Shown here: positions 51,223 through 61,148 of the stretch, piece after piece
How the letters are laid out: every line of letters starts with the position of its first letter
How positions within the stretch are numbered: position 1 is the stretch's first letter
Origin: an uncultured Bacillota bacterium
GTDB lineage: Bacteria > Bacillota_I > Bacilli_A > RFN20 > CAG-288
Assembly (NCBI GenBank): GCA_949300365.1
Contig: CASGEC010000006.1
Coordinates: 1 to 64,000, forward strand
Reading direction: 5' to 3'
DNA length: 64,000 bases
Notes under the pieces: model-generated
Told to the model about the DNA's origin: nothing
Database searches by the model: none
Seen by the model: the letters and a program-made list of their open reading frames with translations, nothing else
Translations under genes and position numbers: made by a program

Positions 51223-52719
51223 GTGGAAAGCAATACCGAAAAGAAACGTCTCCCCCGCATCGGCCTTATCGGCATCGGCATCATCACCATCGTCTCTCTC
51301 CTTGTCGGTGGAATCGGCGGATTTCTCATCTATCGGTCGATCGAAGGCCTAAACGACGACGAACGGAAAATCATCGACGAATACCGGATTCTGGAAGACG
51401 AATGGCTTTTCGGGGATGAGGACATCATAACGGATGCCCTATCCGGTCTTGCTAGTGGCATCGCTTCCGAAGATAGCTTCACCTTCTATACCTCGACGAT
51501 GGAAGAACAAAACCTTTCCGTAAGGCATCTCGGCTTCGGCTTTAGCTCCCGGACATACGATGGCGGACTCTATCTTTCGGAAATCCACGATGGCACGGCA
51601 AAAAAGGCCGGTCTCCGAGAAGGGGATGTCCTCTATGGCGTTCAAAGAAACAATGAGGAATACTACGATTTCAGGGAGCATAAGCCCGATGCCGTCCAGG
51701 CCTACCTTCAGGAAGATGGCCATGATGAGGACAACTACACGTTCCATTACGTCCGCAATGGCGAGGAAGGAGAGGTCACTCTGAAGAAGGGAAGCTACGA
51801 AGAGAACATCGTCACGATCGAAGAAGAACCGACTCTCCTCAACCAGTACACCCTCGCCCTCCGCATCGCGATATTCCTCGGCTCCCCGACCAAGGAAGTC
51901 AAAAGGATACTGGATACCTATCTCAGCCAAGGAAAGAAGATCCAAAGGCTTGTCATCGACCTGAGAGGAAATGGGGGCGGCAAGGTCAATGAATGCGATG
52001 CCATGGCGCGTCTCTTCGTCAAGAAGGGAACCCTCATCTATGAGCTTCACGACCAGAACGACAACGTCATCGAAAGAAGCACCCAGCAAACCGATCCGAC
52101 ATACGACATCCCGAAGTTCGACATCCTCTTGGACAAGAACTCCGCCTCGGCATCGGAAACCTTCACCTTGGCCATGCGGGCCGGAACAGACTGCGCCATC
52201 CACGGCTTCACCTCCTATGGAAAAGGGATTGCCCAGAAATTCCACACCTTCGACGATGGTTCCGTCATCCGCTATACCTATGCCTATGTCTATGGCCCGG
52301 AGAAGGAAAACGAGACCCTCTATGACGAAGCCCAGGATGACGATAAGATCCTCTGCATCCAAGGGAAAGGCATTGTCCCGGACGTTGTATGGACACCCGA
52401 CTATCAATGGCTTGCCACCGTCCCGAACCTTTTGGATTCCCTTGCCATTTCCGAAAGTGGGCAAAACTATGTCCTCAACCTTCTCAATGAAGTCCTTGAC
52501 GAAGATAAGACCTATCGTTCCGATTACCATTTTGTCGATGCCATCAAGGATTTCTCCGCATATGCCTATGACATCTACAAGGAAGAAGCTCTCCTTCAAC
52601 CCTTCGATAGCAAAGGGAGAGTCAGCCTTCCTCTGTTCAACAAGATAACGAAGATCAGCTACGATCTCTACGTCCGGCAGTCGGATGCGCTTTTGGAGGA
52701 TACCATCGATGACCGATAA
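51223..52719 (+). CDS. S41-family carboxy-terminal processing protease
   Basis: A 498-residue membrane-anchored protease. One N-terminal helix (about 14-36), a PDZ-like region (LYLSEIHDGTAKKAGLREGD), then the S41 core: DLRGNGGG, NSASASE with catalytic Ser309, and YGKGIAQ with Lys334 and Gln338. The catalytic domain lies outside the cell, where such enzymes trim or degrade proteins from their C-termini. A C-terminal extension of about 130 residues follows. Start is GTG 51223 with AGGAGG upstream. The 3' end overlaps uvrB by 11 nt. Confidence 0.9.
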   Translation: MESNTEKKRLPRIGLIGIGIITIVSLLVGGIGGFLIYRSIEGLNDDERKIIDEYRILEDEWLFGDEDIITDALSGLASGIASEDSFTFYTSTMEEQNLSVRHLGFGFSSRTYDGGLYLSEIHDGTAKKAGLREGDVLYGVQRNNEEYYDFREHKPDAVQAYLQEDGHDEDNYTFHYVRNGEEGEVTLKKGSYEENIVTIEEEPTLLNQYTLALRIAIFLGSPTKEVKRILDTYLSQGKKIQRLVIDLRGNGGGKVNECDAMARLFVKKGTLIYELHDQNDNVIERSTQQTDPTYDIPKFDILLDKNSASASETFTLAMRAGTDCAIHGFTSYGKGIAQKFHTFDDGSVIRYTYAYVYGPEKENETLYDEAQDDDKILCIQGKGIVPDVVWTPDYQWLATVPNLLDSLAISESGQNYVLNLLNEVLDEDKTYRSDYHFVDAIKDFSAYAYDIYKEEALLQPFDSKGRVSLPLFNKITKISYDLYVRQSDALLEDTIDDR

Positions 52720-54691
52720 GGACCATCCCTTCGAATTGGTCTCGCCCTACAAGCCGACAGGAGACCAACCCCAAGCCATTGAAAAGCTCTGCAAGGGCCT
52801 TGACGAAAACAAGAAGTGGCAGGTCCTTTTGGGTGCGACCGGCACGGGAAAGACCTTCACCATGGCAAACATCATCGCCCACGCCCAAAGAACGACCATG
52901 GTCCTAGTCCACAACAAGACTCTGGCCGCCCAGCTCTATGGCGAGTTCAAGGAACTCTTCCCCCACAATAGGGTCGAGTACTTCATTTCCAATTTCGATT
53001 TCTATCAGCCGGAAGCCTACATTCCCAAGACCGATACCTATATCGACAAGGAAGTCGTCATGAACGACGAGATCGAGATGATGCGGGCCAGCGCCGTCAA
53101 TTCCCTTTTGGAAAGGAAGGATACGATCGTCGTCTGCTCCGTCGCCTCCATCTATGGCCTCTCCGACCCGAACGAGTACCGCGACTTGGCCTTCACCCTC
53201 CATGTCGGGGAGCCTTTCAATCCCCAGGCCGTCGCCAAGAAGCTTGTCATCTCCCAATACAAGCGAAACGATATCGATTTCTCTCCCGGCACCTTCCGCA
53301 TCCGGGGCGAGGTGATGGATATCTATCCCCCTTCGGGAGACAATTTCTTCATCCGTATCTTCTCCGACTTCGATGAGATCTCCGAAATCGACCAGGTCAA
53401 CCCCGTCACCGGCGAAGTCCTCCATACGCTCGACTACTTCCCGATCTTCCCGGCCCATGAGCATGCCTCCGGCACGGCTCGTATCCAAAGGGCCTGCAAG
53501 ACCATCCGCGAAGAACTGGTCCAGCGCCTGAAGTTCTTTGACGAACAAGGCAAGTTCCTGGAATCGGAAAGACTCAAAATGAGGACCGAGCATGATCTGG
53601 ACTCCCTGGAGGAATTCGGCATGTGCGCCGGAATCGAAAACTACGCCAGGCACTTCGATGGCAGGAAGGAAGGGGAGACACCCTATACCCTCTTTGACTA
53701 TTTCCCGAAGGACTTCCTCCTTTTCATCGACGAAAGCCATGTCACGATCCCGCAGATCGGCGGCATGTACAATGGTGACCGCTCCCGAAAGCAGACCCTT
53801 GTCGACTATGGCTTCCGTCTCCCTTCGGCTCTCGACAACAGGCCTCTGCGCTTTGAGGAATTCGAAAAGAAAATCAACAACGTCATCTGCACCTCGGCAA
53901 CGCCCGGAGACTATGAACTGAAGCAGTGCGACAAAAAGGTCGTGGAACAGATCATCCGTCCGACTGGCCTTCTCGACCCCCTTATCGAAGTGCGGTACAA
54001 CACCAACAACCCCATCTATGATCTGATGGAAGAGATCAAGAAACGCGTCGAAAAGGACGAAAGGGTCCTTGTCGTCACCTTGACGGTCAAGGATGCCGAA
54101 AACCTCACCGACTTCCTCAAGGAACACGACTTCAAGGTCGCCTATCTCCAACACGAGATCCTCACCCTCCAAAGAAGCGAGATCATCTACAAACTCCGAA
54201 AGGGAATCTATCAGGTCGTTGTCGGCATCAACCTCCTGAGGGAAGGCCTGGACATCCCCGAAGTCTCCCTCATCGCCATCCTCGACGCCGACAGGGAAGG
54301 CTTCCTGAGATCGACGCGTTCCCTCACACAAATCGTCGGCAGGGCGGCCAGGAACAGCAACGGGCATGTCATCATGTATTGTGACAGGATTTCCGACGCC
54401 ATGGCCGCGACCATCAAGGAGACCAAGAGAAGGCGTTCCATCCAGGAAGAATACAACCGGGAACACGACATCACGCCAAAGACCATCGTCAAGCCCATCC
54501 AGGCGCCTTTGAAGATGATCGACGACGACAGCAAGATCCGGAAGCGACAGGAGGGAAAACTCACCCGCAAGGAGACGGAGCAACTCGTCAAGAAGCTGAC
54601 CAAGGAGATGAACCAGGCCGCCAAGGAGCTCGACTTCGAAAAGGCCGCCCAACTGCGAGACCAGCTGCTGGAACTGAAGGCAATGCTTTGA
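52709..54691 (+). CDS. uvrB: UvrABC system protein B
   Basis: A 660-residue UvrB. Helicase motif I GATGTGKTFTMA (about 42-53), the beta-hairpin region FISNFDFYQPEAYIPKTDTY, motif VVVGINLLREGLDIPE, motif VI QIVGRAARN, and a C-terminal UVR motif (AKELDFEKAAQLRDQLLEL) that binds UvrC. It verifies lesions handed over by UvrA in nucleotide excision repair. GGAGG precedes ATG 52709, which lies inside the protease gene. No uvrA follows, unlike the common uvrB-uvrA pair. Confidence 0.96.
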   Translation: MTDKDHPFELVSPYKPTGDQPQAIEKLCKGLDENKKWQVLLGATGTGKTFTMANIIAHAQRTTMVLVHNKTLAAQLYGEFKELFPHNRVEYFISNFDFYQPEAYIPKTDTYIDKEVVMNDEIEMMRASAVNSLLERKDTIVVCSVASIYGLSDPNEYRDLAFTLHVGEPFNPQAVAKKLVISQYKRNDIDFSPGTFRIRGEVMDIYPPSGDNFFIRIFSDFDEISEIDQVNPVTGEVLHTLDYFPIFPAHEHASGTARIQRACKTIREELVQRLKFFDEQGKFLESERLKMRTEHDLDSLEEFGMCAGIENYARHFDGRKEGETPYTLFDYFPKDFLLFIDESHVTIPQIGGMYNGDRSRKQTLVDYGFRLPSALDNRPLRFEEFEKKINNVICTSATPGDYELKQCDKKVVEQIIRPTGLLDPLIEVRYNTNNPIYDLMEEIKKRVEKDERVLVVTLTVKDAENLTDFLKEHDFKVAYLQHEILTLQRSEIIYKLRKGIYQVVVGINLLREGLDIPEVSLIAILDADREGFLRSTRSLTQIVGRAARNSNGHVIMYCDRISDAMAATIKETKRRRSIQEEYNREHDITPKTIVKPIQAPLKMIDDDSKIRKRQEGKLTRKETEQLVKKLTKEMNQAAKELDFEKAAQLRDQLLELKAML

Positions 54692-54755
54692 TTACATTCA
54701 AAATTTGTAAAAGCTATTTCTTTTCAATATCATTTTTAAGTTTCTGTTTCTTGCA

Positions 54756-54797
54756 AGAAAAAACTTCTGCTATCTTTAAAGAAAGATGGCAGAAGTT
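54756..54797 (-). terminator. Terminator of the GH3/lipoprotein operon
   Basis: AACTTCTGC-T-ATCTTT (54762-54777) pairs with AAAGAT-G-GCAGAAGTT (54782-54797), a 16-bp stem with one G-T pair. On the minus strand it is followed by TTTTTTCTTG. It may also stop plus-strand transcription from uvrB, but has no T-run on that side. Confidence 0.8.
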
Positions 54798-54824
54798 CCG
54801 CAAGGAGATGAAAGGGATTGTCGA

Positions 54825-56204
54825 TCAGGCTTCGGCAGGGGTCAGGACACCCAGACGATAGTTGGAAAGGGTGATATCATTCGTTCCCGTGTCGCCCCAC
54901 ATGATGGCGGAATCCAGGAAGATGAGGAAGTCAGTGAACGCCCCTTCGTAGTAGACCTCGAGGGTGCTTTTCGCACCGGCCTTGACGCTGAAGCTAACCT
55001 GGTTTCCGCTGACGGACAGGGCCAATCCATCCAGCCGCGCCGCGCAATTGCTCGTCCCACTTAGGTCCAGTCTCGCGCTCAGGTCGGCCTCGCCATCGAC
55101 TTGAATGTCGAGAGCGAAGACGTCGTAGCCGTCCTGCATATCCTCGGGAATGGCGGCGACGACGTTGGACCAGCCCTCCGGCTTTTCGTATGTAATCTGC
55201 GCCGAGGTGTTGTCCGCGGAATTGACGATGGTGTACTGATCGGCATGGTCCGCCGCATTGGCGAAGGATGTCGTGAAGGACGTGTATTCGATCTCCCCCT
55301 GCGGGAAGGTTCCGCTCGGCTCCGGTTCCGGACCGGGATTGGGCGTCTGGGCGGCCTTCACGTCGACCTCGAAGGTCGTCTTGGCGCCAAGGAACTTGGC
55401 CGTGACCGTCTGCTTCCCTTCCTTGGTGGAGTCGAATCCGGAATAGCGCACGCGCTCGTTGTGGATTGTCTCCTCAGTCCCGTCGCCGCGAACGCAAGTG
55501 AAGGTAACACCGAAGTCATCGTTCAAGGCGAACTGGGAGAGCGGATCGCCCACATGGAATTCCTTCATGTGGCTCGTGTCGGCCGTCAGGCTCTTGGCCG
55601 GAGTATAGGGCTGTCCGTAGATGTTGATGGTACGGCTCATGCCGCCACCATAGAGTGGGAAGGCGACGCCGGCCGAATAGGTATAGGACCCATGGTTGGA
55701 TTCGGGGAAGCAGATGATGTCCGCCTGGCTTTCCGGCCAATTGACCTTCATGCCTCCCCACGCCGGGATGGTGCAGCCGGTGACGTGGATCATGAACTGC
55801 TCTTCGCCATCGGAAGTGACGTTGTACCAGTAGCCATAGAGCTGCTCGCCGGAAGCCGTGGAGGTCGTCAATCCGACGTTGTAGCCATAGAACATGCCGT
55901 CCGTGCAAAGGTAGAGGTCCAGGTAGCAGGGGTCGAGACTCGCCCCGAAACCTTCGGTATACTGCCCCTCGAAGAAATAGGCGACCTCTCCCTTGTCCTC
56001 CTTCTCCTGATACTCCTCAAAGGGCGTCTTCAGGAATTCGTCGATGGTCCAATCGGCATATTTGTTCTCATCCTGACGGATGACGATGTCCTGTCCACCC
56101 GGTTCCTCACCGGTCGAAGAACTCTCCTTCGGTTGGCACGACGTCATCGTGCCGATCGAGAGGATGGCACAAAGGGATAGGACGGAAAGCAATCTTTTCC
56201 TCAT
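54825..56204 (-). CDS. Lipoprotein with Ig-like and C-terminal beta-sandwich domains
   Basis: A 459-residue surface lipoprotein (signal ending MTSC). After an acidic start, a Tyr/Gly-rich domain (about 60-215); then a bacterial Ig-like domain (VGDPLSQFALNDDFGVTFTC to FLGAKTTFEV); a Pro-rich linker PNPGPEPEPSG; and a C-terminal beta-rich domain (EGWSNVVAAIPEDMQDG onward) that resembles carbohydrate-binding modules. It probably binds a glycan or surface structure. It follows the GH3 and small membrane genes in one operon. AAAGGAG precedes the ATG. Confidence 0.75.
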   Translation of the reverse strand: MRKRLLSVLSLCAILSIGTMTSCQPKESSSTGEEPGGQDIVIRQDENKYADWTIDEFLKTPFEEYQEKEDKGEVAYFFEGQYTEGFGASLDPCYLDLYLCTDGMFYGYNVGLTTSTASGEQLYGYWYNVTSDGEEQFMIHVTGCTIPAWGGMKVNWPESQADIICFPESNHGSYTYSAGVAFPLYGGGMSRTINIYGQPYTPAKSLTADTSHMKEFHVGDPLSQFALNDDFGVTFTCVRGDGTEETIHNERVRYSGFDSTKEGKQTVTAKFLGAKTTFEVDVKAAQTPNPGPEPEPSGTFPQGEIEYTSFTTSFANAADHADQYTIVNSADNTSAQITYEKPEGWSNVVAAIPEDMQDGYDVFALDIQVDGEADLSARLDLSGTSNCAARLDGLALSVSGNQVSFSVKAGAKSTLEVYYEGAFTDFLIFLDSAIMWGDTGTNDITLSNYRLGVLTPAEA

Positions 56205-56217
56205 GTTTTTGACTCCT

Positions 56218-56640
56218 TTAGATGAGCTCACTCTGATCCCTGGTCTGCGGGAAGAAGCAGGCGACAACGCAGAAAACGGCGGCGATCAGGGAACCGATAA
56301 GGTAGAAAAGGCAGAGACCGGCCTCGCCACCGGCATACGTGACGCCGTTGATGATGTCGGCGAAGAAGTAGTAGATCTTGGTGAGGATGGTCGTGAAGGA
56401 AACGATGTAGAGAACGGCACCGACCAAGGCGCCGAAACGAACGGGGAAGAAATAGAGGGCAATCATGGCAAGGGAGGCGATGATCAGAAGGATTCCTCCG
56501 GTGGGTCCGGCAATGTGGCCGACAGGGGAGGCCGCCTCCTGGGTGGCGAGGAAGACAATGGCCGTGACGAGGCCAAGAAGGGCGGCGGCCAGGCAAAGGA
56601 AGGCTCCGATTCCCTTGTTTCTAAGGTACTTGTCGATCAT
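56218..56640 (-). CDS. Four-helix membrane protein, unknown
   Basis: A 140-residue protein with four hydrophobic helices (near 10-32, 45-65, 70-90 and 105-130) and short loops. No family is recognised. The ATG overlaps the GH3 stop (ATGA), and the lipoprotein gene begins 13 nt later. Likely a membrane partner of the GH3 protein. Confidence 0.68.
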   Translation of the reverse strand: MIDKYLRNKGIGAFLCLAAALLGLVTAIVFLATQEAASPVGHIAGPTGGILLIIASLAMIALYFFPVRFGALVGAVLYIVSFTTILTKIYYFFADIINGVTYAGGEAGLCLFYLIGSLIAAVFCVVACFFPQTRDQSELI

Positions 56641-59576
56641 TCGTTTTCACCTTCAACTTTCTTGTTCTTGAAGACATAGGTCGTCAGGACGAACATGACG
56701 AGGGCGCCGGCGGCGAGGACACCAATGACGACATCGGCGACGATGATGATGACCTGCCACGTCTCCAAGGCGTCCGTGACGACGATGTCCTCGGAGATGC
56801 CGGCCATGGAGGACTGAAGCATGATGTAGTAGATGTAATGGTTGGAGTCGATAACCTTCTGGGCGAGATAACCGTCATCCGTGGATTTGATCAGCTCCTC
56901 CAAGGCGACGGGACGGGCCGTGTCCAAACAAAAGACGTTCGTACCAGCCACCAGCATTTCCGGAGCGGAGGAATAGGCCGAGGCGGAAAGGGCGTCATCG
57001 ATGATGTATCCGCCGTAGTTCCACTCGTCCCGGAGAACGGTCTGGATGGACGTGTCGGCCGCGGCATACATGAGGCCGATGCGGTTGTAGGAAGTCATGA
57101 CGCCAAGGCCTTCGCCGACAGTGAGGGCTCCCTCGAAAGGCTTGAGGTAGATTTCCCGGATGGCCTGTTCGTTGGCGAAAGTGGCGATTCCCTGCCTTCC
57201 GGATTCCTGCTCATTGAGGAACATGTGCTTCATCGTCCCGATGAGTCCCTTGGTGCGCATGCCATTGATGACGTTGGTCGACGCCCAATAGGACAGCATG
57301 GCATCCTCGGAATAGTATTCGGAAGTTCTTCCGGAATAGGGGGAGCGGACGATATCGGTTCCGGGGGCATAGGCGATCGGGATCGAGGCATAGAGGGCAT
57401 CTTCGCCATACATCTCGCCATAGCGGCGCATGATGGCTTTGTCCCAGGAAGCGGCGACGATGGTCGGCGTCGCCCAACCCGTGCAATTTCTTCTATCGCC
57501 GAACTTGAACTGACCGTTCATGCCTTCCGGACCATCGACGATGGCGCAGGACGGCTTCTGGACGGAGACGATGGCCTGAATGCCCTTGGAATCGCCCATG
57601 TTGGTCAGAAGGTCCTTAAGGGAGAGCTGGGAGAGGAAGTCGTCCCATTTGGGATCGTCGAAATCAACGCCTTTCATGTCGAGGAAGTTGATCTTCTCCT
57701 CGAGCTTGACGCCGAGATTGAGATCGTCCAGGCTCGGGGCATCGCTGGGCTTTTCGTAGAACTGCATGTTCAGCCCATCGTACATCTTGTCGTTGACGGT
57801 CAGGGTGTCGATGGTTTCGGGATACGTTCCCTCCCAATCCTTGCGGGTCAGATAGGTGATCTTCTCGTCCTCGTTGACCCAGTTGTTGATGTCAGCGTGA
57901 TCGAACTGGTTCGTGACGGCGAAGTCCTCGTCGCCCTCCTTGTAGCGGGAGTTCTTGTAGGTCGTGGCGTCGACTTCGGTGAGATTTGGCGTCCACTTCC
58001 TAGCGCAATCGGTATTGCCGGTGACAGTGTTTCCATCCTGATCGTAAAGCCCCGTGACGCCCTGAAGGGCCAGAATGTTGTTGAGGGCCTCATGGGCACC
58101 GTTGCCGACCCCGAAATAGTAGTCACCCGGCTCGAAGATATAGCTCTTGTTGACCTTGGAGTCATAGGAGGCGAGGAGATAGCGATCGAAGGTGATGGTC
58201 GTCTCTTTGGTCTCGCCGGCCGGAACGTCGATTTTGTCGAAATCGACAAGCTGGATGGCCGACTTCTCGATGCCGTTCTCCTTGTCGAAGTCGGTGTAGG
58301 GAAGGGAGGCATAGATCTGGACGGAGGCCTTTCCATCGACCTTTCCCGTATTGGTGACGGAGACCTTGGCCGTGAACTGATCCTTCCCTTCGTTGTAGGA
58401 AAGATCCGTCAGGCTGTAGTCGTAGGTGGTGTAGCTTAAGCCATAGCCGAAGGGATAGCACACCTCGTCGGCGTAGTTCCAGGCGCCGTCGGAGGCATAG
58501 GTTCCGACGGTGGAGCTTGCCCCGCCCTGGTTGAGAAGCGTATCGGCATACCGTGTCTCGTAGTATTTGTATCCGACGTAGATGCCTTCGTTGTAGGAAA
58601 CGAAATCCGTTCCGAGATAGCGCGCCTCCTTTCCCTGATAGTCGAATTTGTGAAGGCCGAAGTTCATCGCCGAAGGGGCCGAAAGCGAATTCGCGGCATA
58701 GGTCGCCTGAAGGTGTCCGGACGGATTGGCCTCGCCGGTGAGGACGCGGACCGCACCGGGCATTCCATAGAATCCGGGATTGCCAATCCAAAGGACGCCG
58801 TCGATGTCATAGTCCTCCAGCCAATCCAGCTCCATGGCGAAGACGGAATTGAGGACGAGGACAATCTTCTTGAAGCCGCCATTCTTGACGACATCCAGCA
58901 TCGCCTTCTCGTTGTCGTCCAGCTCGAGCATCCTCTTGCCCTTGTTGTTCACCATGGCGAGATCCTGCCCCTCGGTGGCGAATCTCGAAAGCGTCACGAA
59001 GGCCACGTCGTTGTGGCCGGCGAAGGAATTCTTGACTTCCGTGGAATAGACGGAAGGGGCATACTCGCCAACGGAGCTGACGCTCCTTTCCTCCGGGGTG
59101 GCGCTGGAATAGGCGTCCAGAAGAGTCTGGTTCACGTCGAATCCGGCACTCTTCAGGGACGTGATGAGGGTCTGCTCATACTTTTTGTTGGTGGAGGATC
59201 CGCCGGCCGTGCTGCGGAAGACGGGATCGACGCTTCCGCGACCGAAGACCGTCACCTTCCTTTCGGTGGACGTCAGGGGGAGAGCATTGTCCTTGTTGTA
59301 AAGAAGGACGCTCCCTTCTTCTTCCTCCTGCTCGCAATAGTCGTAGGCGGCCTCAATATATTTGTTGAAGCCTTCGTTCGTCAGTGAACCATCTTCCGTG
59401 AATTCGGTTCCTTGGAACGTTCCCTTGGAATTGAGACCCAGAAAGTTGTTGATTTCCCCTTTCTGTTCCCAAGCGATGGTTGTTCCGGCCATGGCGACCC
59501 CCATCAGCAATGCGCCGATGCCGGTGAGACCAGACCAGAGACGACTTTTCGTCGGACTTTTTCGTTCGTTGGTCAT
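56637..59576 (-). CDS. Membrane-anchored glycoside hydrolase family 3 protein
   Basis: A 979-residue GH3 protein with swapped domain order: GH3 C-terminal alpha/beta domain first (GSVLLYNKDNALPL onward), a fibronectin-III-like region (YPFGYGLSYTTYDYS, then VTNTGKVDGKASVQIY), then the TIM barrel (AYAPGTDIVRSPYSGRTSEY, MKHMFLNEQESGRQG). One transmembrane helix lies near each end (about 17-35 and 945-967), so the catalytic part is extracellular. The usual SDW nucleophile motif reads IIDDA, with Asp861 as the probable nucleophile and the Trp lost. It likely cleaves beta-glycosides or cell-wall glycans; specificity unknown. First gene of a three-gene operon. Confidence 0.85.
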   Translation of the reverse strand: MTNERKSPTKSRLWSGLTGIGALLMGVAMAGTTIAWEQKGEINNFLGLNSKGTFQGTEFTEDGSLTNEGFNKYIEAAYDYCEQEEEEGSVLLYNKDNALPLTSTERKVTVFGRGSVDPVFRSTAGGSSTNKKYEQTLITSLKSAGFDVNQTLLDAYSSATPEERSVSSVGEYAPSVYSTEVKNSFAGHNDVAFVTLSRFATEGQDLAMVNNKGKRMLELDDNEKAMLDVVKNGGFKKIVLVLNSVFAMELDWLEDYDIDGVLWIGNPGFYGMPGAVRVLTGEANPSGHLQATYAANSLSAPSAMNFGLHKFDYQGKEARYLGTDFVSYNEGIYVGYKYYETRYADTLLNQGGASSTVGTYASDGAWNYADEVCYPFGYGLSYTTYDYSLTDLSYNEGKDQFTAKVSVTNTGKVDGKASVQIYASLPYTDFDKENGIEKSAIQLVDFDKIDVPAGETKETTITFDRYLLASYDSKVNKSYIFEPGDYYFGVGNGAHEALNNILALQGVTGLYDQDGNTVTGNTDCARKWTPNLTEVDATTYKNSRYKEGDEDFAVTNQFDHADINNWVNEDEKITYLTRKDWEGTYPETIDTLTVNDKMYDGLNMQFYEKPSDAPSLDDLNLGVKLEEKINFLDMKGVDFDDPKWDDFLSQLSLKDLLTNMGDSKGIQAIVSVQKPSCAIVDGPEGMNGQFKFGDRRNCTGWATPTIVAASWDKAIMRRYGEMYGEDALYASIPIAYAPGTDIVRSPYSGRTSEYYSEDAMLSYWASTNVINGMRTKGLIGTMKHMFLNEQESGRQGIATFANEQAIREIYLKPFEGALTVGEGLGVMTSYNRIGLMYAAADTSIQTVLRDEWNYGGYIIDDALSASAYSSAPEMLVAGTNVFCLDTARPVALEELIKSTDDGYLAQKVIDSNHYIYYIMLQSSMAGISEDIVVTDALETWQVIIIVADVVIGVLAAGALVMFVLTTYVFKNKKVEGENE

Positions 59577-59605
59577 GTTTCCCTCCTATTTAAAAGTCTC
59601 GCTCG

Positions 59606-59625
59606 ATTTTAGTGAAGCGGTTTCA
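59606..59625 (-). promoter_or_regulatory. GH3 operon promoter with LacI/CcpA-like operator
   Basis: TAAAAT (59606-59611, minus) is abutted upstream by TGAAGCGGTTTCA (59613-59625 read on the plus strand), an imperfect CG-centred palindrome like LacI-family or cre sites, though one base shorter than the cre consensus. It would lie between -10 and -35. Confidence 0.5.
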
Positions 59626-59766
59626 ACCGAAAAAGAGGAAAACCATATATCACGCAAAGAGATACACAAAAAGCACATAGCCGAGCACGAACGGGCGATT
59701 TTTAAGCATGATCTTTATACGAAATTTAAAAAAATAAAATTTGTCTTTTTTATTTATTTCATCGGC

Positions 59767-59804
59767 TTGTTTTGGCTCCTATACCTTCCTACAATAGACT
59801 TTAC
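59767..59804 (+). promoter_or_regulatory. Promoter of the histidine kinase gene (leaderless type)
   Basis: TTGTTT (59767-59772), 17-nt spacer, TACAAT (59790-59795), nine nt, ATG 59805. No Shine-Dalgarno sequence fits; the leader should be about 2-3 nt. Confidence 0.6.
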
Positions 59805-61148
59805 ATGAGCTTTATCGGTTACTTAAAGATCCTTTTTGTCTATCGTCTGTTTGGATGGAACGGAGTCCTCTCACCCTTTATCTTTTGCTTATCTCTGGGA
59901 GCGCTTTTTATCGACACAAAGAAATCTATCAGAACGATCGTCATCTATCTCGTGAGCGTTCTCTGCCTCTCCTTTCTCAATATCATCATCGGCTATCTTA
60001 TCTCCTTTTCCTCCTATGCGGCAAACGTGCTTCTGACCCGTTTCTTCACGCCGGCCGTCCTCTGCCTCGTCAACGCCCTCTTCTACATCTTCCAGAAGAG
60101 GGACTGGTATACGCTTTGCATCACGTCCTTGGCCTTCCTGACGTGTTCCGCCCTTTCCAACGAAATGACGAACATCATCGGCGAGATCTTCGGGCTTTGG
60201 GATTCCGCCCTCGCCTTGACATTCTTCTTCGCCATCCTCTCCCTTATCGTCTGCAAGTTTCTCATCCCGAAGACACAGGAAATCCCGGACATTCCGCACT
60301 TCACGCTTCAAGTCGTCATCGATATCGCCGCCCTCGTCGCGGCCGGTGCCGTCGAATATGTCTTCAATATGGGCTACCGGGACCGGATTCCGGTCCCCCT
60401 CCTGCTCGTCTCCATCGGCATCTACTTCGTCACAATCTGCAGCTATGTCCTCTATTCCAAGGTCACGAGAGACAAGGAAAGGGCCATCGAAAGCCAAGGC
60501 CTCTTCTTCAAGAAGCACAATGGGGAGGCCCTGGCCAAGCTGACGGAAGAGAACATCGAGGACATCCGAAAGATACGCCACGACCTGAAGGCCCAATATC
60601 AGCTCATGCAGTATTTTCTGGAAAAGAAGGACTACAAAAAGCTTCAAGAGTATTTTGCCGAAATGACGCACGACAACTTCCTCCCGCTCCACTTCCTCGA
60701 CTGTGGAAACGACACCATCAGTGGCGTCGTCAACGTCGAGATGAAAAAGGCGCAGGGAAAAGGATTTCTCATCCACCATGAGATTGCCGTCCCGAAGACC
60801 CTCTCCCTTTCCGACTACGATCTCTCGCACCTGCTGTTCAACCTTCTGGACAACGCCATCGAGGCCGTCGAGAGGGAAAGGCCGAAGGACAAGACGATAG
60901 GCCTTTCCATCTTCCTCAAGAACGACTATCTCTTCATCCAGGTTAAAAACGGCATCGACGGAAGAAATCGGGGCCGGAAAGGCGACACCACGTCCAAGAA
61001 CGACAAGATCTTCCATGGCTATGGCTTGAAGATCATCAAGCAGATCGTCAAAAAGGACAATGGCATCTATACCAAGACCGCGACCGACGACGAGTATCGC
61101 GTCGAAATCGGCATCCCATGCCACGAGAAAAAGGAGGTTCCTCTATGA
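59805..61148 (+). CDS. AgrC-like sensor histidine kinase
   Basis: A 447-residue kinase of the GHKL/HPK10 type. Six or seven N-terminal membrane helices (to about residue 220) form the sensor. The dimerisation helix has IRHDLKAQ with His259 as phosphorylation site. The ATPase has N-box LLFNLLDNAIEAVE and a short G-box region YGLKIIKQIV. This architecture is used by peptide-pheromone sensors such as AgrC and ComD, though no pheromone gene is seen nearby. It overlaps the regulator gene by 4 nt. Confidence 0.88.
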   Translation: MSFIGYLKILFVYRLFGWNGVLSPFIFCLSLGALFIDTKKSIRTIVIYLVSVLCLSFLNIIIGYLISFSSYAANVLLTRFFTPAVLCLVNALFYIFQKRDWYTLCITSLAFLTCSALSNEMTNIIGEIFGLWDSALALTFFFAILSLIVCKFLIPKTQEIPDIPHFTLQVVIDIAALVAAGAVEYVFNMGYRDRIPVPLLLVSIGIYFVTICSYVLYSKVTRDKERAIESQGLFFKKHNGEALAKLTEENIEDIRKIRHDLKAQYQLMQYFLEKKDYKKLQEYFAEMTHDNFLPLHFLDCGNDTISGVVNVEMKKAQGKGFLIHHEIAVPKTLSLSDYDLSHLLFNLLDNAIEAVERERPKDKTIGLSIFLKNDYLFIQVKNGIDGRNRGRKGDTTSKNDKIFHGYGLKIIKQIVKKDNGIYTKTATDDEYRVEIGIPCHEKKEVPL

